A stretch of 64,000 nt of DNA from positions 1 to 64,000 of the forward strand of contig SVLY01000006.1 of NCBI GenBank assembly GCA_015067715.1, read 5' to 3'. The notes under the pieces were generated by a model that did not search any database, was not told the origin of the DNA, and saw only the letters and a list, made by a program, of their open reading frames with translations. This document shows positions 7,969 through 16,942 of the stretch, in pieces. The stretch comes from Oscillospiraceae bacterium (GTDB lineage: Bacteria; Bacillota; Clostridia; Oscillospirales; QAMX01). Both the position numbers and the translations under genes were made by a program. Each line of letters opens with the position of its first letter. Positions within the stretch are counted from its first letter, which is position 1.

Positions 7969-8907
7969 TTATGCAATATTTAACATAAATTCTGCCACGG
8001 GAACCAGAAAATATCCCAAAAGCGCGCACACGGGAAAGGTGAGTATCCATGCCAAAACAAGGGAGAAAAGGGCGTTTTTTCTGCCGCCTTGCCCCGCCCC
8101 GGCCTGGGCGGCGGTCTTGACGTGGGTGGTGCTCACGGGAATGCCCAGCACGGTCGCGCCCAGCAGCACCGCCGTACCCCCGGCGTCTGCCGCCAGCCCC
8201 TCCGCCCGGGAGCTCACACCCAGGCTTCCTGCAAGGGAGAGCATCCTTTTTCCGCAGAGCGCCGTGCCCAAAGCAAGAACCCCTCCGCACCAGAGCACAG
8301 CCTGCCACGAGAGCCTGCCGCCGGAGCACAGGGCGAAGATGCACATAAACTTCTGTCCGTCCTGAGCCCCGTGGAGCACCGCGCTTGCCCCGGCAAAAGC
8401 AAGCTGAGCTCTTCCCAATGCCTTTTCGGAAAGGGTCTTCCTCCGGAAAAGCCGCTCTGCCAGCCTTCCCCCCAGCCAGCCCGCCCCAACGGATATTCCG
8501 GCCGTTGCGATCATTGCTGCCCAGCGGCCAAAGCCGCCTCCGTGGCCAAAATACATGGCCGCGCCACCAAGTGCCGCCATAAGTCCGTGGCTTTCGCTTG
8601 TGGGCACGGAAAAAAGCCAGGCCGCCCCCGTCCACAAAAGCACCGCCAGCATTGCCCCGGTGAGTGCGGGAAGGTTTTCTTCCCCGGCGGGAAGGCCGCT
8701 TAGCTCTGACAGGGTTCGCGCCACAGCCGGAAAAAACAGCCCCGATACCACCGCCCCGGCAAAATTGCACAGGGCGGCAAAAAGAGAAGCCCTCCGGGGG
8801 CTGAGTACTCCCGAAGCAACACAGGCCGAAACGGAGTTTGGCGCATCCGTTCCGCCGTTTTCAATGATAACCCCCGTTGTGAGTATTGCGGGAAGTATGT
8901 TGTTCAT
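7969..8907 (-). CDS. PiT-family inorganic phosphate permease
   Basis: A hydrophobic 312-residue protein with the internal duplication typical of PiT permeases. Each half carries a signature: GGTDAPNS near residues 18-25 (family GxNDxxNS) together with VPTSESHG, and HGAQDGQKFM together with PVSTTHVKT near 257-265. The family imports metal-phosphate with protons or sodium. Many bacterial pit genes have a phoU-like neighbour, and none is seen here. GGAGGT lies eight bases before ATG 8907. The N-terminal TDAPN differs from the family NDxxN by having threonine in place of asparagine. Confidence 0.87.
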   Translation of the reverse strand: MNNILPAILTTGVIIENGGTDAPNSVSACVASGVLSPRRASLFAALCNFAGAVVSGLFFPAVARTLSELSGLPAGEENLPALTGAMLAVLLWTGAAWLFSVPTSESHGLMAALGGAAMYFGHGGGFGRWAAMIATAGISVGAGWLGGRLAERLFRRKTLSEKALGRAQLAFAGASAVLHGAQDGQKFMCIFALCSGGRLSWQAVLWCGGVLALGTALCGKRMLSLAGSLGVSSRAEGLAADAGGTAVLLGATVLGIPVSTTHVKTAAQAGAGQGGRKNALFSLVLAWILTFPVCALLGYFLVPVAEFMLNIA

Positions 8908-8936
8908 AAGTCGGTACCTCCGGAGTCAAAAAGAAC

Positions 8937-8965
8937 TGTACATTTAAGCCGTAGTGATGTATAAT
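8937..8965 (+). promoter_or_regulatory. Putative promoter of the DUF368 gene
   Basis: TGTACA and TATAAT are separated by 17 bases, about 50 bases upstream of the DUF368 start codon. Confidence 0.5.
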
Positions 8966-9013
8966 ATATATACTGTTGGTTTACGGTGACTTTGACCTTT
9001 GAGAGGACTTACA

Positions 9014-9856
9014 ATGATTAAAATTTTGCTCAACGTGCTCTACGGCTTTATAATCGGCGCGCTCATGCTTTTGCCGGGCGTCAGCGGCGGCACCACCGCC
9101 ATAATCCTCGGCATTTACGACAAGATCGTCTCTGCCGTAAGCTCTTTCAGAAAGAACATCAAAAAGAACCTCATCTTTTTGGGAACGCTTGCTCTTGGCG
9201 GCGGCATTGGCGTTTTGCTTCTGGCAAAACCCCTTGAAACTCTCGTTGGTCTCTGGTACGGCCCGCTGTGCTGTCTGTTTGGAGGTCTGACTATGGGAAG
9301 TGTGCCTATGCTTTTGAAAAAGACCGGTGCAAAGCTGAACCTTAAGGATATTCTCAAGGTCGCTCTCTGGCTGGTCGTCGGCGCGGCGATCGTTGTGGGC
9401 ATTGAGTTCATGCCCGAGGATATGCTCACCCTTGGGGACAGCGGCATTCTCCGCTTTGTTCTGCTTTTTGTGCTGGGCATTATCTTTTCCGTGGGCTTCG
9501 TTCTGCCGGGCATCAGCCTTTCCTACCTTATGCTGGTCTTCGGTGTCTACACGCCTCTTTTGGCGGCAGTTTCCGGGCTGGATATCATGTTCCTTTTGCC
9601 CCTCGCCCTTGGTATTCTGGTTGGCACAGTTCTCACCACCAAGCTTTTGGAGACCTGCATGAACAAGCACCCCCTTCCCACCTACACGGTGATAACGGGA
9701 TTTGTGGCGGGCTCGGTCGTGGCTCTGCTTATGAACGACATTATCCCCAACCTGCCCTGGACCGACGGCTGGTACAATATTCCCGTTTGCGTGGCGCTGT
9801 TTGCCGTGGGATTTGCGGGCGTGTTTTTCTACACCTCCCGCCACGGACTGGACTGA
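9014..9856 (+). CDS. DUF368 membrane protein, PopT-type undecaprenyl-phosphate translocase
   Basis: A 280-residue polytopic membrane protein. The family has two related glycine-rich loops. Here they are LPGVSGGTTAIILGIYDK in the N-terminal half and LPGISLSYLMLVFGVY in the C-terminal half, an internal repeat expected of an inverted-topology transporter. DUF368 proteins have been shown to recycle undecaprenyl phosphate across the membrane for envelope synthesis. That function is assigned here by family. Start ATG 9014 follows GAGAGGA. An upstream in-frame TTG at 8999 is unlikely because the ribosome site lies inside it. Confidence 0.85.
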   Translation: MIKILLNVLYGFIIGALMLLPGVSGGTTAIILGIYDKIVSAVSSFRKNIKKNLIFLGTLALGGGIGVLLLAKPLETLVGLWYGPLCCLFGGLTMGSVPMLLKKTGAKLNLKDILKVALWLVVGAAIVVGIEFMPEDMLTLGDSGILRFVLLFVLGIIFSVGFVLPGISLSYLMLVFGVYTPLLAAVSGLDIMFLLPLALGILVGTVLTTKLLETCMNKHPLPTYTVITGFVAGSVVALLMNDIIPNLPWTDGWYNIPVCVALFAVGFAGVFFYTSRHGLD

Positions 9857-9870
9857 TTTTGGTTCAAATA

Positions 9871-9911
9871 AAGGTGTCTGCAGAAAAAGCGTTCTGCGGA
9901 CACCTTTTTTG
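9871..9911 (+). terminator. Terminator of the DUF368 gene
   Basis: The hairpin AAGGTGTCTGCAGA / TCTGCGGACACCTT is followed by a T-run. Confidence 0.85.
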
Positions 9912-9925
9912 TTGCGTTTTTTCAC

Positions 9926-9954
9926 TTGATTGCAGGGGGATATAGTGGTATAAT
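9926..9954 (+). promoter_or_regulatory. Promoter of the metF-metH operon
   Basis: TTGATT and TATAAT are separated by 17 bases, 35 bases before the metF start codon. The short leader leaves no room for a riboswitch. Confidence 0.65.
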
Positions 9955-9988
9955 CTAATTGTTTTACAGAGCGGAGGTATATCGCCAG

Positions 9989-10867
9989 ATGAAAATTTCC
10001 GACCTTTTGAAAAAAGATACTCTTTCAATATCCTTTGAAGTTTTTCCGCCCAAAACGGAGACCCTGTTTGAAAGCGTAAAGTCCGCCACAGAGGAGATCG
10101 CAAAGCTTCGCCCGGCGTTTATGAGTGTAACCTACGGCGCCGGAGGCGGAACGAGCCAATACACTCTCGACATAGCAAAAAACATAAAAGACCGCTACGG
10201 CGTGCCCTCACTTGCCCACCTCACCTGTGTTTCTTCCACGCGCGAGACCGTGAGAGAGCGGATATGCGACATCAAAAAAGCGGGCATTCAGAATATTATG
10301 GCTCTCCGCGGAGACGTTCCCGCCCATCTTCAGAATGCGGACCGCTCCGGCTGGGACTACCGATATGCCATCGAGCTCGTACGGGACATAAAAGAGTGCG
10401 ACGAGAGCTTTTGCATCGGCGGCGCCTGCTATCCGGAGATACACCCCGAAAGCGCCGACCAGAAGACGGACATTGCCCACCTTAAGGAAAAAGTGGACGC
10501 GGGCTGTGATTTTCTCACCACCCAGATGTTCTTCGACAACAACCTGCTCTATAACTTCCTCTACAAGATCCGCCAGGCGGGTATAACCGTGCCGGTTATT
10601 CCGGGGATCATGCCCATAACCAACGCAAACCAGGTGGCAAGAGCCATATCCCTCTCCGGCTCCTTCGTGCCTCAGCGGTTCAAGAGCCTTGTGGACAGGT
10701 TCGGCTCCGACCCTGCTGCAATGAAGCAGGCGGGCATTGCCTACGCCACCGACCAGATAATCGACCTCTACGCCAACGGCATAACCAACGTCCACGTCTA
10801 TTCCATGAACAAGCCGGACGTTGCCGCCAGCATTCAGAGAAATCTTTCGGATATTTTGGGGAAATGA
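9989..10867 (+). CDS. metF: Methylenetetrahydrofolate reductase
   Basis: This enzyme reduces 5,10-methylene-tetrahydrofolate to 5-methyl-tetrahydrofolate, the methyl donor for MetH. The 292-residue protein has the MetF TIM-barrel features ISFEVFPPKTE at the N terminus, followed by SVTYGAGGGTS and MALRGDVP. GGAGG stands 11 bases before ATG 9989. The start overlaps nothing, and the stop overlaps the next gene by four bases (ATGA), so the two are translationally coupled. Its place before the MetH activation gene and metH indicates a one-carbon/methionine operon. Confidence 0.95.
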   Translation: MKISDLLKKDTLSISFEVFPPKTETLFESVKSATEEIAKLRPAFMSVTYGAGGGTSQYTLDIAKNIKDRYGVPSLAHLTCVSSTRETVRERICDIKKAGIQNIMALRGDVPAHLQNADRSGWDYRYAIELVRDIKECDESFCIGGACYPEIHPESADQKTDIAHLKEKVDAGCDFLTTQMFFDNNLLYNFLYKIRQAGITVPVIPGIMPITNANQVARAISLSGSFVPQRFKSLVDRFGSDPAAMKQAGIAYATDQIIDLYANGITNVHVYSMNKPDVAASIQRNLSDILGK

Positions 10868-11439
10868 ACGTGACAGTCCAAACCAAAACCTACGCTCTTC
10901 CTCCCGTTGACCGGGCAGAGGCTCTGCGTTATGCGGGCTGTCCCGGGGCAGACGGTGAGCTGGAAGAGATTCTTGAAAATTCAATTGAGCTCATAAACGA
11001 AAAGCTCAGCCCCCGGGTGTGCTGGAGCACCCTTCCGGTCACTCTGACCGGGAAACGCTGTGACTTTGGGGCGTTTTCGGTGGACTCTGCAGACCTTGCG
11101 GAGAGTCTTTCGGGCTGTACCCGGGCGGTGGTCTTTGCCGCCACGGTGGGCGTTGATGCGGACAGGCTCATCATTCGCTACGGGAGGCTTTTGCCATCCC
11201 GGGGGGTCATGCTCTCCGCCGTTGCGGACGAGAGGATCGAGGCGCTCTGCGATGAGTTTTGCTCTGAGTTTGGCTCTGTACGTCCCCGTTTCAGCCCGGG
11301 CTACGGCGATCTGCCCCTTGAGACCCAGCAGGATATTTTTGCCCTGCTGAGTTGTGAAAAGCACATCGGTCTCACCTTGAACCAAAGCCTTCTCATGAGC
11401 CCGACAAAATCGGTCACCGCCATCTTCGGGCTGGAATGA
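10864..11439 (+). CDS. Methionine synthase reactivation-domain protein (separate from MetH)
   Basis: A 191-residue protein related to the C-terminal AdoMet-binding activation domain of cobalamin-dependent methionine synthase. The best evidence is RPRFSPGYGDLPLETQQ near residues 140-156 and LTLNQSLLMSPTKSVTAIFG at the C terminus, both typical of that domain. It should reductively remethylate the inactive cob(II)alamin form of MetH. The downstream metH lacks this domain, so the two genes together rebuild the full enzyme. It overlaps metF by four bases and is followed by metH after 36 bases. Confidence 0.88.
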   Translation: MNVTVQTKTYALPPVDRAEALRYAGCPGADGELEEILENSIELINEKLSPRVCWSTLPVTLTGKRCDFGAFSVDSADLAESLSGCTRAVVFAATVGVDADRLIIRYGRLLPSRGVMLSAVADERIEALCDEFCSEFGSVRPRFSPGYGDLPLETQQDIFALLSCEKHIGLTLNQSLLMSPTKSVTAIFGLE

Positions 11440-11475
11440 GCCCTTTCAAATTTAAGTAAAAACAGAGATGATAAA

Positions 11476-13863
11476 ATGAACTTCAGAGAGTTTTTGAAAA
11501 ACAGCATAGTCTGCCTTGACGGAGGCATGGGTACTCTTTTGCAGGCAAAAGGGCTCATGCCCGGTGAGTATCCCGAAAAATGGAACGTCTCCCACCCCGA
11601 GGCGATAACCGGGATACACAGAGCCTATTTCGATGCCGGAAGCAACGTGGTTGCAACCAACACCTTTGGGGCAAACTCTTTGAAATTCAGCCTTGAGGAG
11701 CTTGAAAAAATAATTCCTGCCGCGGTGGAAAACGCCCTTGAGGCAAAGCGTACCTCGGAAAGCAATGGGGAAAAATTCGTCGCTCTGGACATCGGCCCCA
11801 CGGGCAGGCTCATAAAGCCCCTGGGAGATCTGGATTTCGAGGCCGCCGTTGAGGCTTTTGCCGCCACGGTGCGCATTGGCGCGGCCTGCGGCGTGGATCT
11901 TGTTATCGTCGAGACAATGAACGACTGCCTTGAGACCAAGGCGGCCTTGCTGGCTGTGAAGGAAAACAGCGACCTGCCTGTCATCGTCACCAACGCCTAC
12001 GGGGCGGACGGAAAGCTTATGACCGGGGCAACGCCCTCTGCCATGGTCGCCATGCTTGAGGGCATGGGCGCGGACGCTCTGGGTGCAAACTGCTCTCTGG
12101 GGCCGGACAAGCTCCGGGGAGTTGCGCTGGAGCTCGTCTCCCGGGCAAGCGTTCCCGTGGTGTTAAAGCCCAACGCGGGTCTTCCCAGAAGCGAGAACGG
12201 CAGGACCGTTTTCGATATTGCTCCCGCAGACTTTGCAGACGAGGTGGCAGACCTTGTGGAAAAGGGCGTGCGCGTGGTGGGCGGCTGCTGCGGCACCACT
12301 CCGGAATATATCCGCGAGCTTTCCCGCCGGATAAAAAGCCTTGCTCCCGTTCCGGTCACGGACAGGGATCTGACCGTGGTCTCTTCCTACACCCACGCCG
12401 TGACCTTCGGTTCGTCCCCTGTGCTTATCGGAGAACGCATTAACCCCACGGGTAAAAAACGCTTCAAACAGGCCCTTGTTGAAAACGACATGGACTATAT
12501 CTTAAACGAGGGCGCCTCCCAGGAGGAAAAAGGCGTTCACGTTCTGGACGTTAACGTGGGTCTGCCGGGCATAGACGAAAAGGCCATGCTCACCTCTGCC
12601 GTGTTCGAGCTTCAGACGGTCACCGACCTGCCCCTTCAGATAGACACCGCAAACTTTGACGCCATGGAGGCCGCCCTGCGCATTTACAACGGCAAGGCCA
12701 TGGTGAACTCCGTCAACGGCAAGGAAGAGAGCATGAGCGCCGTCTTCCCCCTGGTGAAAAAATACGGCGGGCTGGTGGTCGCTCTCACTCTGGACGAGAG
12801 CGGTATTCCCTCCACTGCCGAGGGACGCTTTGCCATTGCGAAGAAGATCCTTGCAACCGCAGAAAAATACGGTATTGCCAAAAAAGACATTATCTTCGAC
12901 ACCCTTGCCATGACCGTCAGCGCAGACAGCTCTGCCGCAGGCGTGACTCTTTCGGCAATGAAAATGATCGGTGAGCGCCTTGGGTGCAAAACCTCTCTTG
13001 GAGTGTCCAACGTGTCCTTTGGACTGCCAAACCGGGACGCGGTCAACGCTACCTTCTTTGCCCTTGCCCTGGAAAACGGAATGTCCGCCGCAATAATGAA
13101 CCCCTATTCTCCGGATATGATGCGAACCTATTACACCTTCCGGGCGCTGAAGGGCATGGACGAAAACTGCGCTGAGTACATCTCCGTTGCGGACAGCTTC
13201 GTCTCTGCTCCCGTTCAAAAGACCGCTTCCGAAAGCCCGGCAGAGGAGTTTTCCTCCGGCCTTCAGCGGGCGGTGGTAAAGGGCATGAAGGACCGCGCCG
13301 CAGAGCTCACGGGAGAGCTTCTTTCCCATAGGGCACCTCTGGACATTGTGAACGGCGAGATAATTCCGGCCCTTGACCGGGTTGGGGCGGGCTTTGAAAA
13401 CAAGACCGTCTATCTGCCCCAGCTTCTCATGGCCGCCGAGGCCGCAAAAGCCGCCTTTGAGCGCATAAAGGCCGCAATGAGCGCCTCCGCCTCCGGTAAG
13501 GGGAAAATAGTTATCGCCACGGTAAAGGGCGATATACACGATATCGGAAAAAATATCGTTAAGCTTCTGCTGGAAAACTACGGCTTTGATGTCACGGATC
13601 TTGGCCGGGACGTTCCGCCCGAGGCGGTTATTGCCGCCGCAGAGAAAACGGGAGCAAAGCTCGTGGGGCTTTCCGCTCTTATGACCACCACAGTTCCCGC
13701 CATGGAGGAGACAATAAAGCTTCTCCACGAAAAGCTCCCCGGAGTTTTGGTGGTGGTTGGAGGCGCTGTGCTCACAGAGGACTACGCCGCCCAAATAGGC
13801 GCGGACAAATACGCCCGTGACGCCATGGAGACCGTGAGATACGCCGAGAGCATTTTCGGCTGA
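11476..13863 (+). CDS. metH: Cobalamin-dependent methionine synthase lacking the activation domain
   Basis: A 795-residue protein with three modules in order. A homocysteine/zinc domain (1-~300) has ANCSLGPD and GGCCGTT, supplying the zinc cysteines. A pterin-binding domain (~310-570) has ERINPTGKKRFK and the barrel repeats VLDVNVGLPG. A cobalamin cap and binding domain (~590-795) has GDIHDIGKNIV near residue 685, whose histidine coordinates cobalt. It transfers methyl from methyl-tetrahydrofolate to homocysteine. Full-length MetH is about 1,200 residues. The missing C-terminal activation domain is encoded by the gene at 10864-11439. Confidence 0.95.
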   Translation: MNFREFLKNSIVCLDGGMGTLLQAKGLMPGEYPEKWNVSHPEAITGIHRAYFDAGSNVVATNTFGANSLKFSLEELEKIIPAAVENALEAKRTSESNGEKFVALDIGPTGRLIKPLGDLDFEAAVEAFAATVRIGAACGVDLVIVETMNDCLETKAALLAVKENSDLPVIVTNAYGADGKLMTGATPSAMVAMLEGMGADALGANCSLGPDKLRGVALELVSRASVPVVLKPNAGLPRSENGRTVFDIAPADFADEVADLVEKGVRVVGGCCGTTPEYIRELSRRIKSLAPVPVTDRDLTVVSSYTHAVTFGSSPVLIGERINPTGKKRFKQALVENDMDYILNEGASQEEKGVHVLDVNVGLPGIDEKAMLTSAVFELQTVTDLPLQIDTANFDAMEAALRIYNGKAMVNSVNGKEESMSAVFPLVKKYGGLVVALTLDESGIPSTAEGRFAIAKKILATAEKYGIAKKDIIFDTLAMTVSADSSAAGVTLSAMKMIGERLGCKTSLGVSNVSFGLPNRDAVNATFFALALENGMSAAIMNPYSPDMMRTYYTFRALKGMDENCAEYISVADSFVSAPVQKTASESPAEEFSSGLQRAVVKGMKDRAAELTGELLSHRAPLDIVNGEIIPALDRVGAGFENKTVYLPQLLMAAEAAKAAFERIKAAMSASASGKGKIVIATVKGDIHDIGKNIVKLLLENYGFDVTDLGRDVPPEAVIAAAEKTGAKLVGLSALMTTTVPAMEETIKLLHEKLPGVLVVVGGAVLTEDYAAQIGADKYARDAMETVRYAESIFG

Positions 13864-13879
13864 AAACACAAAAAAATAA

Positions 13880-13917
13880 AGATGCTGAAGGTGGAAAAAA
13901 CTTCAGCATCTTTTTTT
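13880..13917. terminator. Bidirectional terminator between metH and murA
   Basis: The perfect stem AGATGCTGAAG / CTTCAGCATCT is flanked by an A-run on the left and TTTTTTT on the right. It serves the convergent metH and murA genes. Confidence 0.9.
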
Positions 13918-13931
13918 ATTGGTTTGTTTTT

Positions 13932-15224
13932 TCAGCCGACCTCGGCGGCGTCGGTATCGTCCGGGATCTCGACCTTGGTAATGTCCGCGCCGATCCGGCG
14001 GAATTTTTCGACGATATCCTGATATCCGCGCTCGATATGGCTGATATTGTCGATCTCGGTGCGGCCCCTGGCGCAGAGACCGGCAATTATCATGGCAACG
14101 CCGGCGCGAAGGTCACAGGCGGAAATGTTTGCGCCGGTGAGCTCGTTAACACAGCGAATGATGGCGGTCTTGCCGTCCACGGTGATGTCCGCGCCCATGC
14201 GGCGAAGCTCGTCCACGTAGCGGAAGCGGTTATCGTAGACCCCGTCGGTGAGAATGCTGGTGCCCTCGGCAATGCAGAGACAGCTTGCTATCTGAGGCTG
14301 CATATCGGTGGGGTAACCGGGGTAGGGCAGAGCGGTAACGTGGGTAGCGCGAAGCTTTCTGTCAAGGGGACGGGTGACGCGGATGTATTCGTCGCCCTCA
14401 GAGAAGTCAACGCCAAGTTCGGCAAATTTGGTGGTTATGCATTCAAGGTGCTTGGGAATGATGTTGTTGATAATAACGTCACCGCCGGTGGCGGCAACTG
14501 CGGCAATAAAGGTGCCGGCTTCGATCTGGTCGGGGATTATGGAGTAGGTTCCGCCGTGGAGCTTTCTGCCGCGGATCTTGATAAGGTCGGTGCCTGCTCC
14601 GCGAATGTCCGCGCCCATGGAGTTTAAGAAGTTTGCAACGTCCACGATGTGGGGCTCTTTGTTGGCGTTTTCGATAACGGTCTGACCGGGGGCGCAGGCG
14701 GCGGCGATCATAACGTTGATGGTGGCGCCGACGGTGCGCTTGTCAAAATAAACGTGACCGGAGCGGATACCGTCCTCGGTGGTGGCGATTATTGAGCCGT
14801 TTTTAACGGAGACCTCAGCGCCCAGAGCCCGGAAGCCCTTAATGTGCTGGTCAATGGGTCTTTCGCCAAAGTCACAGCCGCCGGGAAGTCCGGCTTCTGC
14901 CCAGCCAAAGCGGCCGAGCATTGCGCCCACAAGGTAGTATGAAGCGCGCATTTTGCGCATAAGCTCACAGGGGGGAGCGATCTTCTGAATATTGGTGGAG
15001 TCTATTTCGACCTCGTAATCCCCAAGGCGGCGGACGACGGCGCCCATATGCTGGAGAATTGAGAGCCAGAGGTTAACGTCGCTGATGTTGGGCACGTTGT
15101 CGATGCGGCAAACGCCGTGGACAAGAAGTGCCGCAGGAAGAATGGCGACGGCGGCGTTTTTAGCGCCGGAAATGTCCACGCGGCCATTCAGCGGGTTCCC
15201 TCCGTTAATGATATATTTATTCAA
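13932..15224 (-). CDS. murA: UDP-N-acetylglucosamine 1-carboxyvinyltransferase
   Basis: MurA performs the first committed step of peptidoglycan synthesis, moving enolpyruvate from PEP to UDP-GlcNAc. All signature residues are present in the 430-residue protein: Lys22-Asn23 in SGAKNAAVA, and the catalytic, fosfomycin-reactive cysteine (Cys117) in GGCDFGERPIDQH. The gene begins with TTG at 15224, after GAAGGGA at good spacing. Its promoter is a perfect consensus at 15312-15340. It is monocistronic, ending at the terminator shared with metH. Confidence 0.96.
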   Translation of the reverse strand: MNKYIINGGNPLNGRVDISGAKNAAVAILPAALLVHGVCRIDNVPNISDVNLWLSILQHMGAVVRRLGDYEVEIDSTNIQKIAPPCELMRKMRASYYLVGAMLGRFGWAEAGLPGGCDFGERPIDQHIKGFRALGAEVSVKNGSIIATTEDGIRSGHVYFDKRTVGATINVMIAAACAPGQTVIENANKEPHIVDVANFLNSMGADIRGAGTDLIKIRGRKLHGGTYSIIPDQIEAGTFIAAVAATGGDVIINNIIPKHLECITTKFAELGVDFSEGDEYIRVTRPLDRKLRATHVTALPYPGYPTDMQPQIASCLCIAEGTSILTDGVYDNRFRYVDELRRMGADITVDGKTAIIRCVNELTGANISACDLRAGVAMIIAGLCARGRTEIDNISHIERGYQDIVEKFRRIGADITKVEIPDDTDAAEVG

Positions 15225-15311
15225 CGGTTTTCCCTTCTTTCGGAAGTTGTTCTGTTACCGTTCGTATCCTTAAATGTTACGAAAGTGTTACGGCCATATC
15301 ACGCCGTGTAG

Positions 15312-15340
15312 ATTATACCATCTGATTTGGTTCTTGTCAA
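15312..15340 (-). promoter_or_regulatory. Perfect consensus promoter of murA
   Basis: On the minus strand TTGACA and TATAAT are separated by exactly 17 bases. The start point would lie about 80 bases before the murA TTG codon. Confidence 0.85.
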
Positions 15341-15390
15341 TAGACCTGAGAATTATTTTGATTTTGTTCCGATATTTTCCCCTGCGTACT

Positions 15391-15419
15391 GGACAAACGG
15401 CAAAAAAAAGTGTATCATT
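15391..15419 (+). promoter_or_regulatory. Promoter of the chromate-type transporter gene
   Basis: TGGACA and TATCAT are separated by 17 bases, about 30 bases before the start codon. Confidence 0.6.
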
Positions 15420-15450
15420 ATAGTACCCTTTTTTCGGAGGAAGATACACC

Positions 15451-16029
15451 GTGAAAAATAAAGGTACAAAGACGTCCCTGTGGACGCTGTTCATAACCTT
15501 TTTCAAGCTCTCGGCATTTACATTTGGGGGCGGATACGCCATGCTTCCCCTTTTGCACGAGGACTGTGTTGAGCGCAAAAAGTGGATAACCGACGAGGAA
15601 ATGCTGGATATGCTGGCAATTTCCGAGTCCACCCCCGGCCCCTTCGTTGTAAACGCGGCCACCTTCGTGGGCTACCACCAGGCCGGCGTTCTTGGGGCGG
15701 CGGCATCTACCTTTGGCGTGGCTCTTCCCTCGTACATTGCCATTATGATCATTTCCGTGCTGTTCACCCTTTTCCGGGACAACGTCTGGGTGGACGCGGC
15801 CTTCCGGGGCATCCGGGCGGCGGTGGTTGTGCTTATTATCAACGCCGTTGTAAAGCTCTCAAAAAAGCTGAAATGGAACGTTCTCTGGATAGCCGTTGCC
15901 CTTGGCGCATTTTGCGTGAGCCTGTTTTTGGACATCAACATCATCTTCGCCCTCATCGCCGCCGGTATCGTGGGCGTCGTGTGGACGGTCATTTCCGGCC
16001 GCCGCATGAACAAAAAGGCGGGAAAGTAA
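15451..16029 (+). CDS. Chromate transporter family (CHR) protein, single-domain
   Basis: A 192-residue membrane protein with the CHR-domain signatures FGGGYAMLPLL (residues 26-36) and ESTPGPFVVNAATFVGY. Single-domain members usually occur as two adjacent genes that form one transporter. Here there is only one, followed by a terminator. Family members move chromate or sulfate-like anions, but the physiological substrate in anaerobes is unknown. The start is GTG 15451, preceded by GGAGGAAG. Confidence 0.85.
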   Translation: MKNKGTKTSLWTLFITFFKLSAFTFGGGYAMLPLLHEDCVERKKWITDEEMLDMLAISESTPGPFVVNAATFVGYHQAGVLGAAASTFGVALPSYIAIMIISVLFTLFRDNVWVDAAFRGIRAAVVVLIINAVVKLSKKLKWNVLWIAVALGAFCVSLFLDINIIFALIAAGIVGVVWTVISGRRMNKKAGK

Positions 16030-16095
16030 ATAGCAGTATTTCAAGTAGATAAAACCCCGGAGGAAAGTGTAGTGCTCTTAACGGAGAAATTATAA

Positions 16096-16129
16096 AAAAC
16101 TGACAGGTCAAACCGACCTGCCAGTTTTT
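16096..16129 (+). terminator. Terminator of the chromate-type transporter gene
   Basis: AAAACTGACAGGTC / GACCTGCCAGTTTT has one mismatch and is followed by a T-run. Confidence 0.75.
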
Positions 16130-16211
16130 GCTTATTGGTGGGGTCTGGGCAACTGCCCGGTTAACCGCATCCGGTGGACAGCCGGACGCTCTGCTTGCCA
16201 TGCGCGCTAAT

Positions 16212-16241
16212 CGTAGGGCGGGGGCTTGCTCCCGCCGAAAT
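16212..16241 (+). repeat. REP-like palindrome, copy 1
   Basis: The unit is CGTAG, then GGCGGGGGC TT GCTCCCGCC (a nine-base stem with one G-T pair), then GAAAT. It lies upstream of the S51 peptidase gene. Two further copies lie inside the nearby RAYT transposase gene. The ~295-base gap between the chromate-type transporter and the S51 peptidase holds only the terminator and this repeat. Confidence 0.85.
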
Positions 16242-16324
16242 CCAACAGACTGTGAATGTTGATAATTGATTGTATCTGTGATATAATCAATTCAAGAAAA
16301 TTGACTTTGATAAGGTAAAAGAGT

Positions 16325-16942
16325 ATGAATGGAAGACATTTATTTCTTACATCTAGCGGGTTATCATGTGAAATGAAGAAGATGTTTTTTGATATTATCG
16401 GAAAGCGTCCCGAAGATGTAAAAGTGCTTTGCATCCCTACGGCTGGAATCGAAACAGATGGAGCCAGAGAAGGAATAGCAGTATGTTTACACGAGCTTTC
16501 GTTAATGGGGATTCATTATGAAAATATATTAGTATATAATCTGGAATTATTACTTTCAAAAGATTACAAGAGAACATATTCGGCATATATTAAAGACCCT
16601 TTTCCGATCACCAGACTGTTGACTGTTGAGGAAATAGGGGCGTTTGATGCTGTTTTTGTCAGTGGTGGTGATAGTTCTATACTGTGTCGTGAAATGGTAC
16701 GCACAGGATTCGACGAAGTGATTGCAAAGGCAATTACGAATGGTCTTGTGTATGTTGGCATCAGTGCAGGAAGTATGTATGCGGCAGGAAACTTAGACGA
16801 AGGATTACATATTATTGATAATCCGATAATTCCCCATTGGAATGGTACAAAAACATTTGAATTGCCATATGATAGAGACGAGGTTAAGCTTATTGATGGA
16901 CAAGCAGTTTATATTGAAGATGATTATATTGGTCTAATGTAA
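16325..16942 (+). CDS. Peptidase S51 family protein (dipeptidase E-like), in AT-rich DNA
   Basis: A 205-residue protein of the class I glutamine-amidotransferase-like fold, peptidase S51 branch. The nucleophile elbow is GISAGSM, with Ser147 as the probable catalytic serine, and FVSGGDSSIL near residue 112 matches the preceding glycine-rich strand. Peptidase E cleaves Asp-X dipeptides, but the substrate here is unproven. The gene is strikingly AT-rich (bases 16501-16560 hold 13 G or C of 60), and it is bounded by REP-like repeats and a RAYT gene. Recent horizontal acquisition is inferred. There is a weak ribosome site (AAGG) before ATG 16325. Confidence 0.8.
   Translation: MNGRHLFLTSSGLSCEMKKMFFDIIGKRPEDVKVLCIPTAGIETDGAREGIAVCLHELSLMGIHYENILVYNLELLLSKDYKRTYSAYIKDPFPITRLLTVEEIGAFDAVFVSGGDSSILCREMVRTGFDEVIAKAITNGLVYVGISAGSMYAAGNLDEGLHIIDNPIIPHWNGTKTFELPYDRDEVKLIDGQAVYIEDDYIGLM

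Noticed and set aside
8981-9925. 314-codon minus-strand frame opposite the DUF368 gene
   Set aside because: Its product is a hydrophilic Lys/His/Gln-rich sequence, the expected reverse image of a membrane-protein gene.
12502-13869. 455-codon open frame antisense to metH
   Set aside because: It mirrors the strongly biased third positions of metH and shows no domain or ribosome site.
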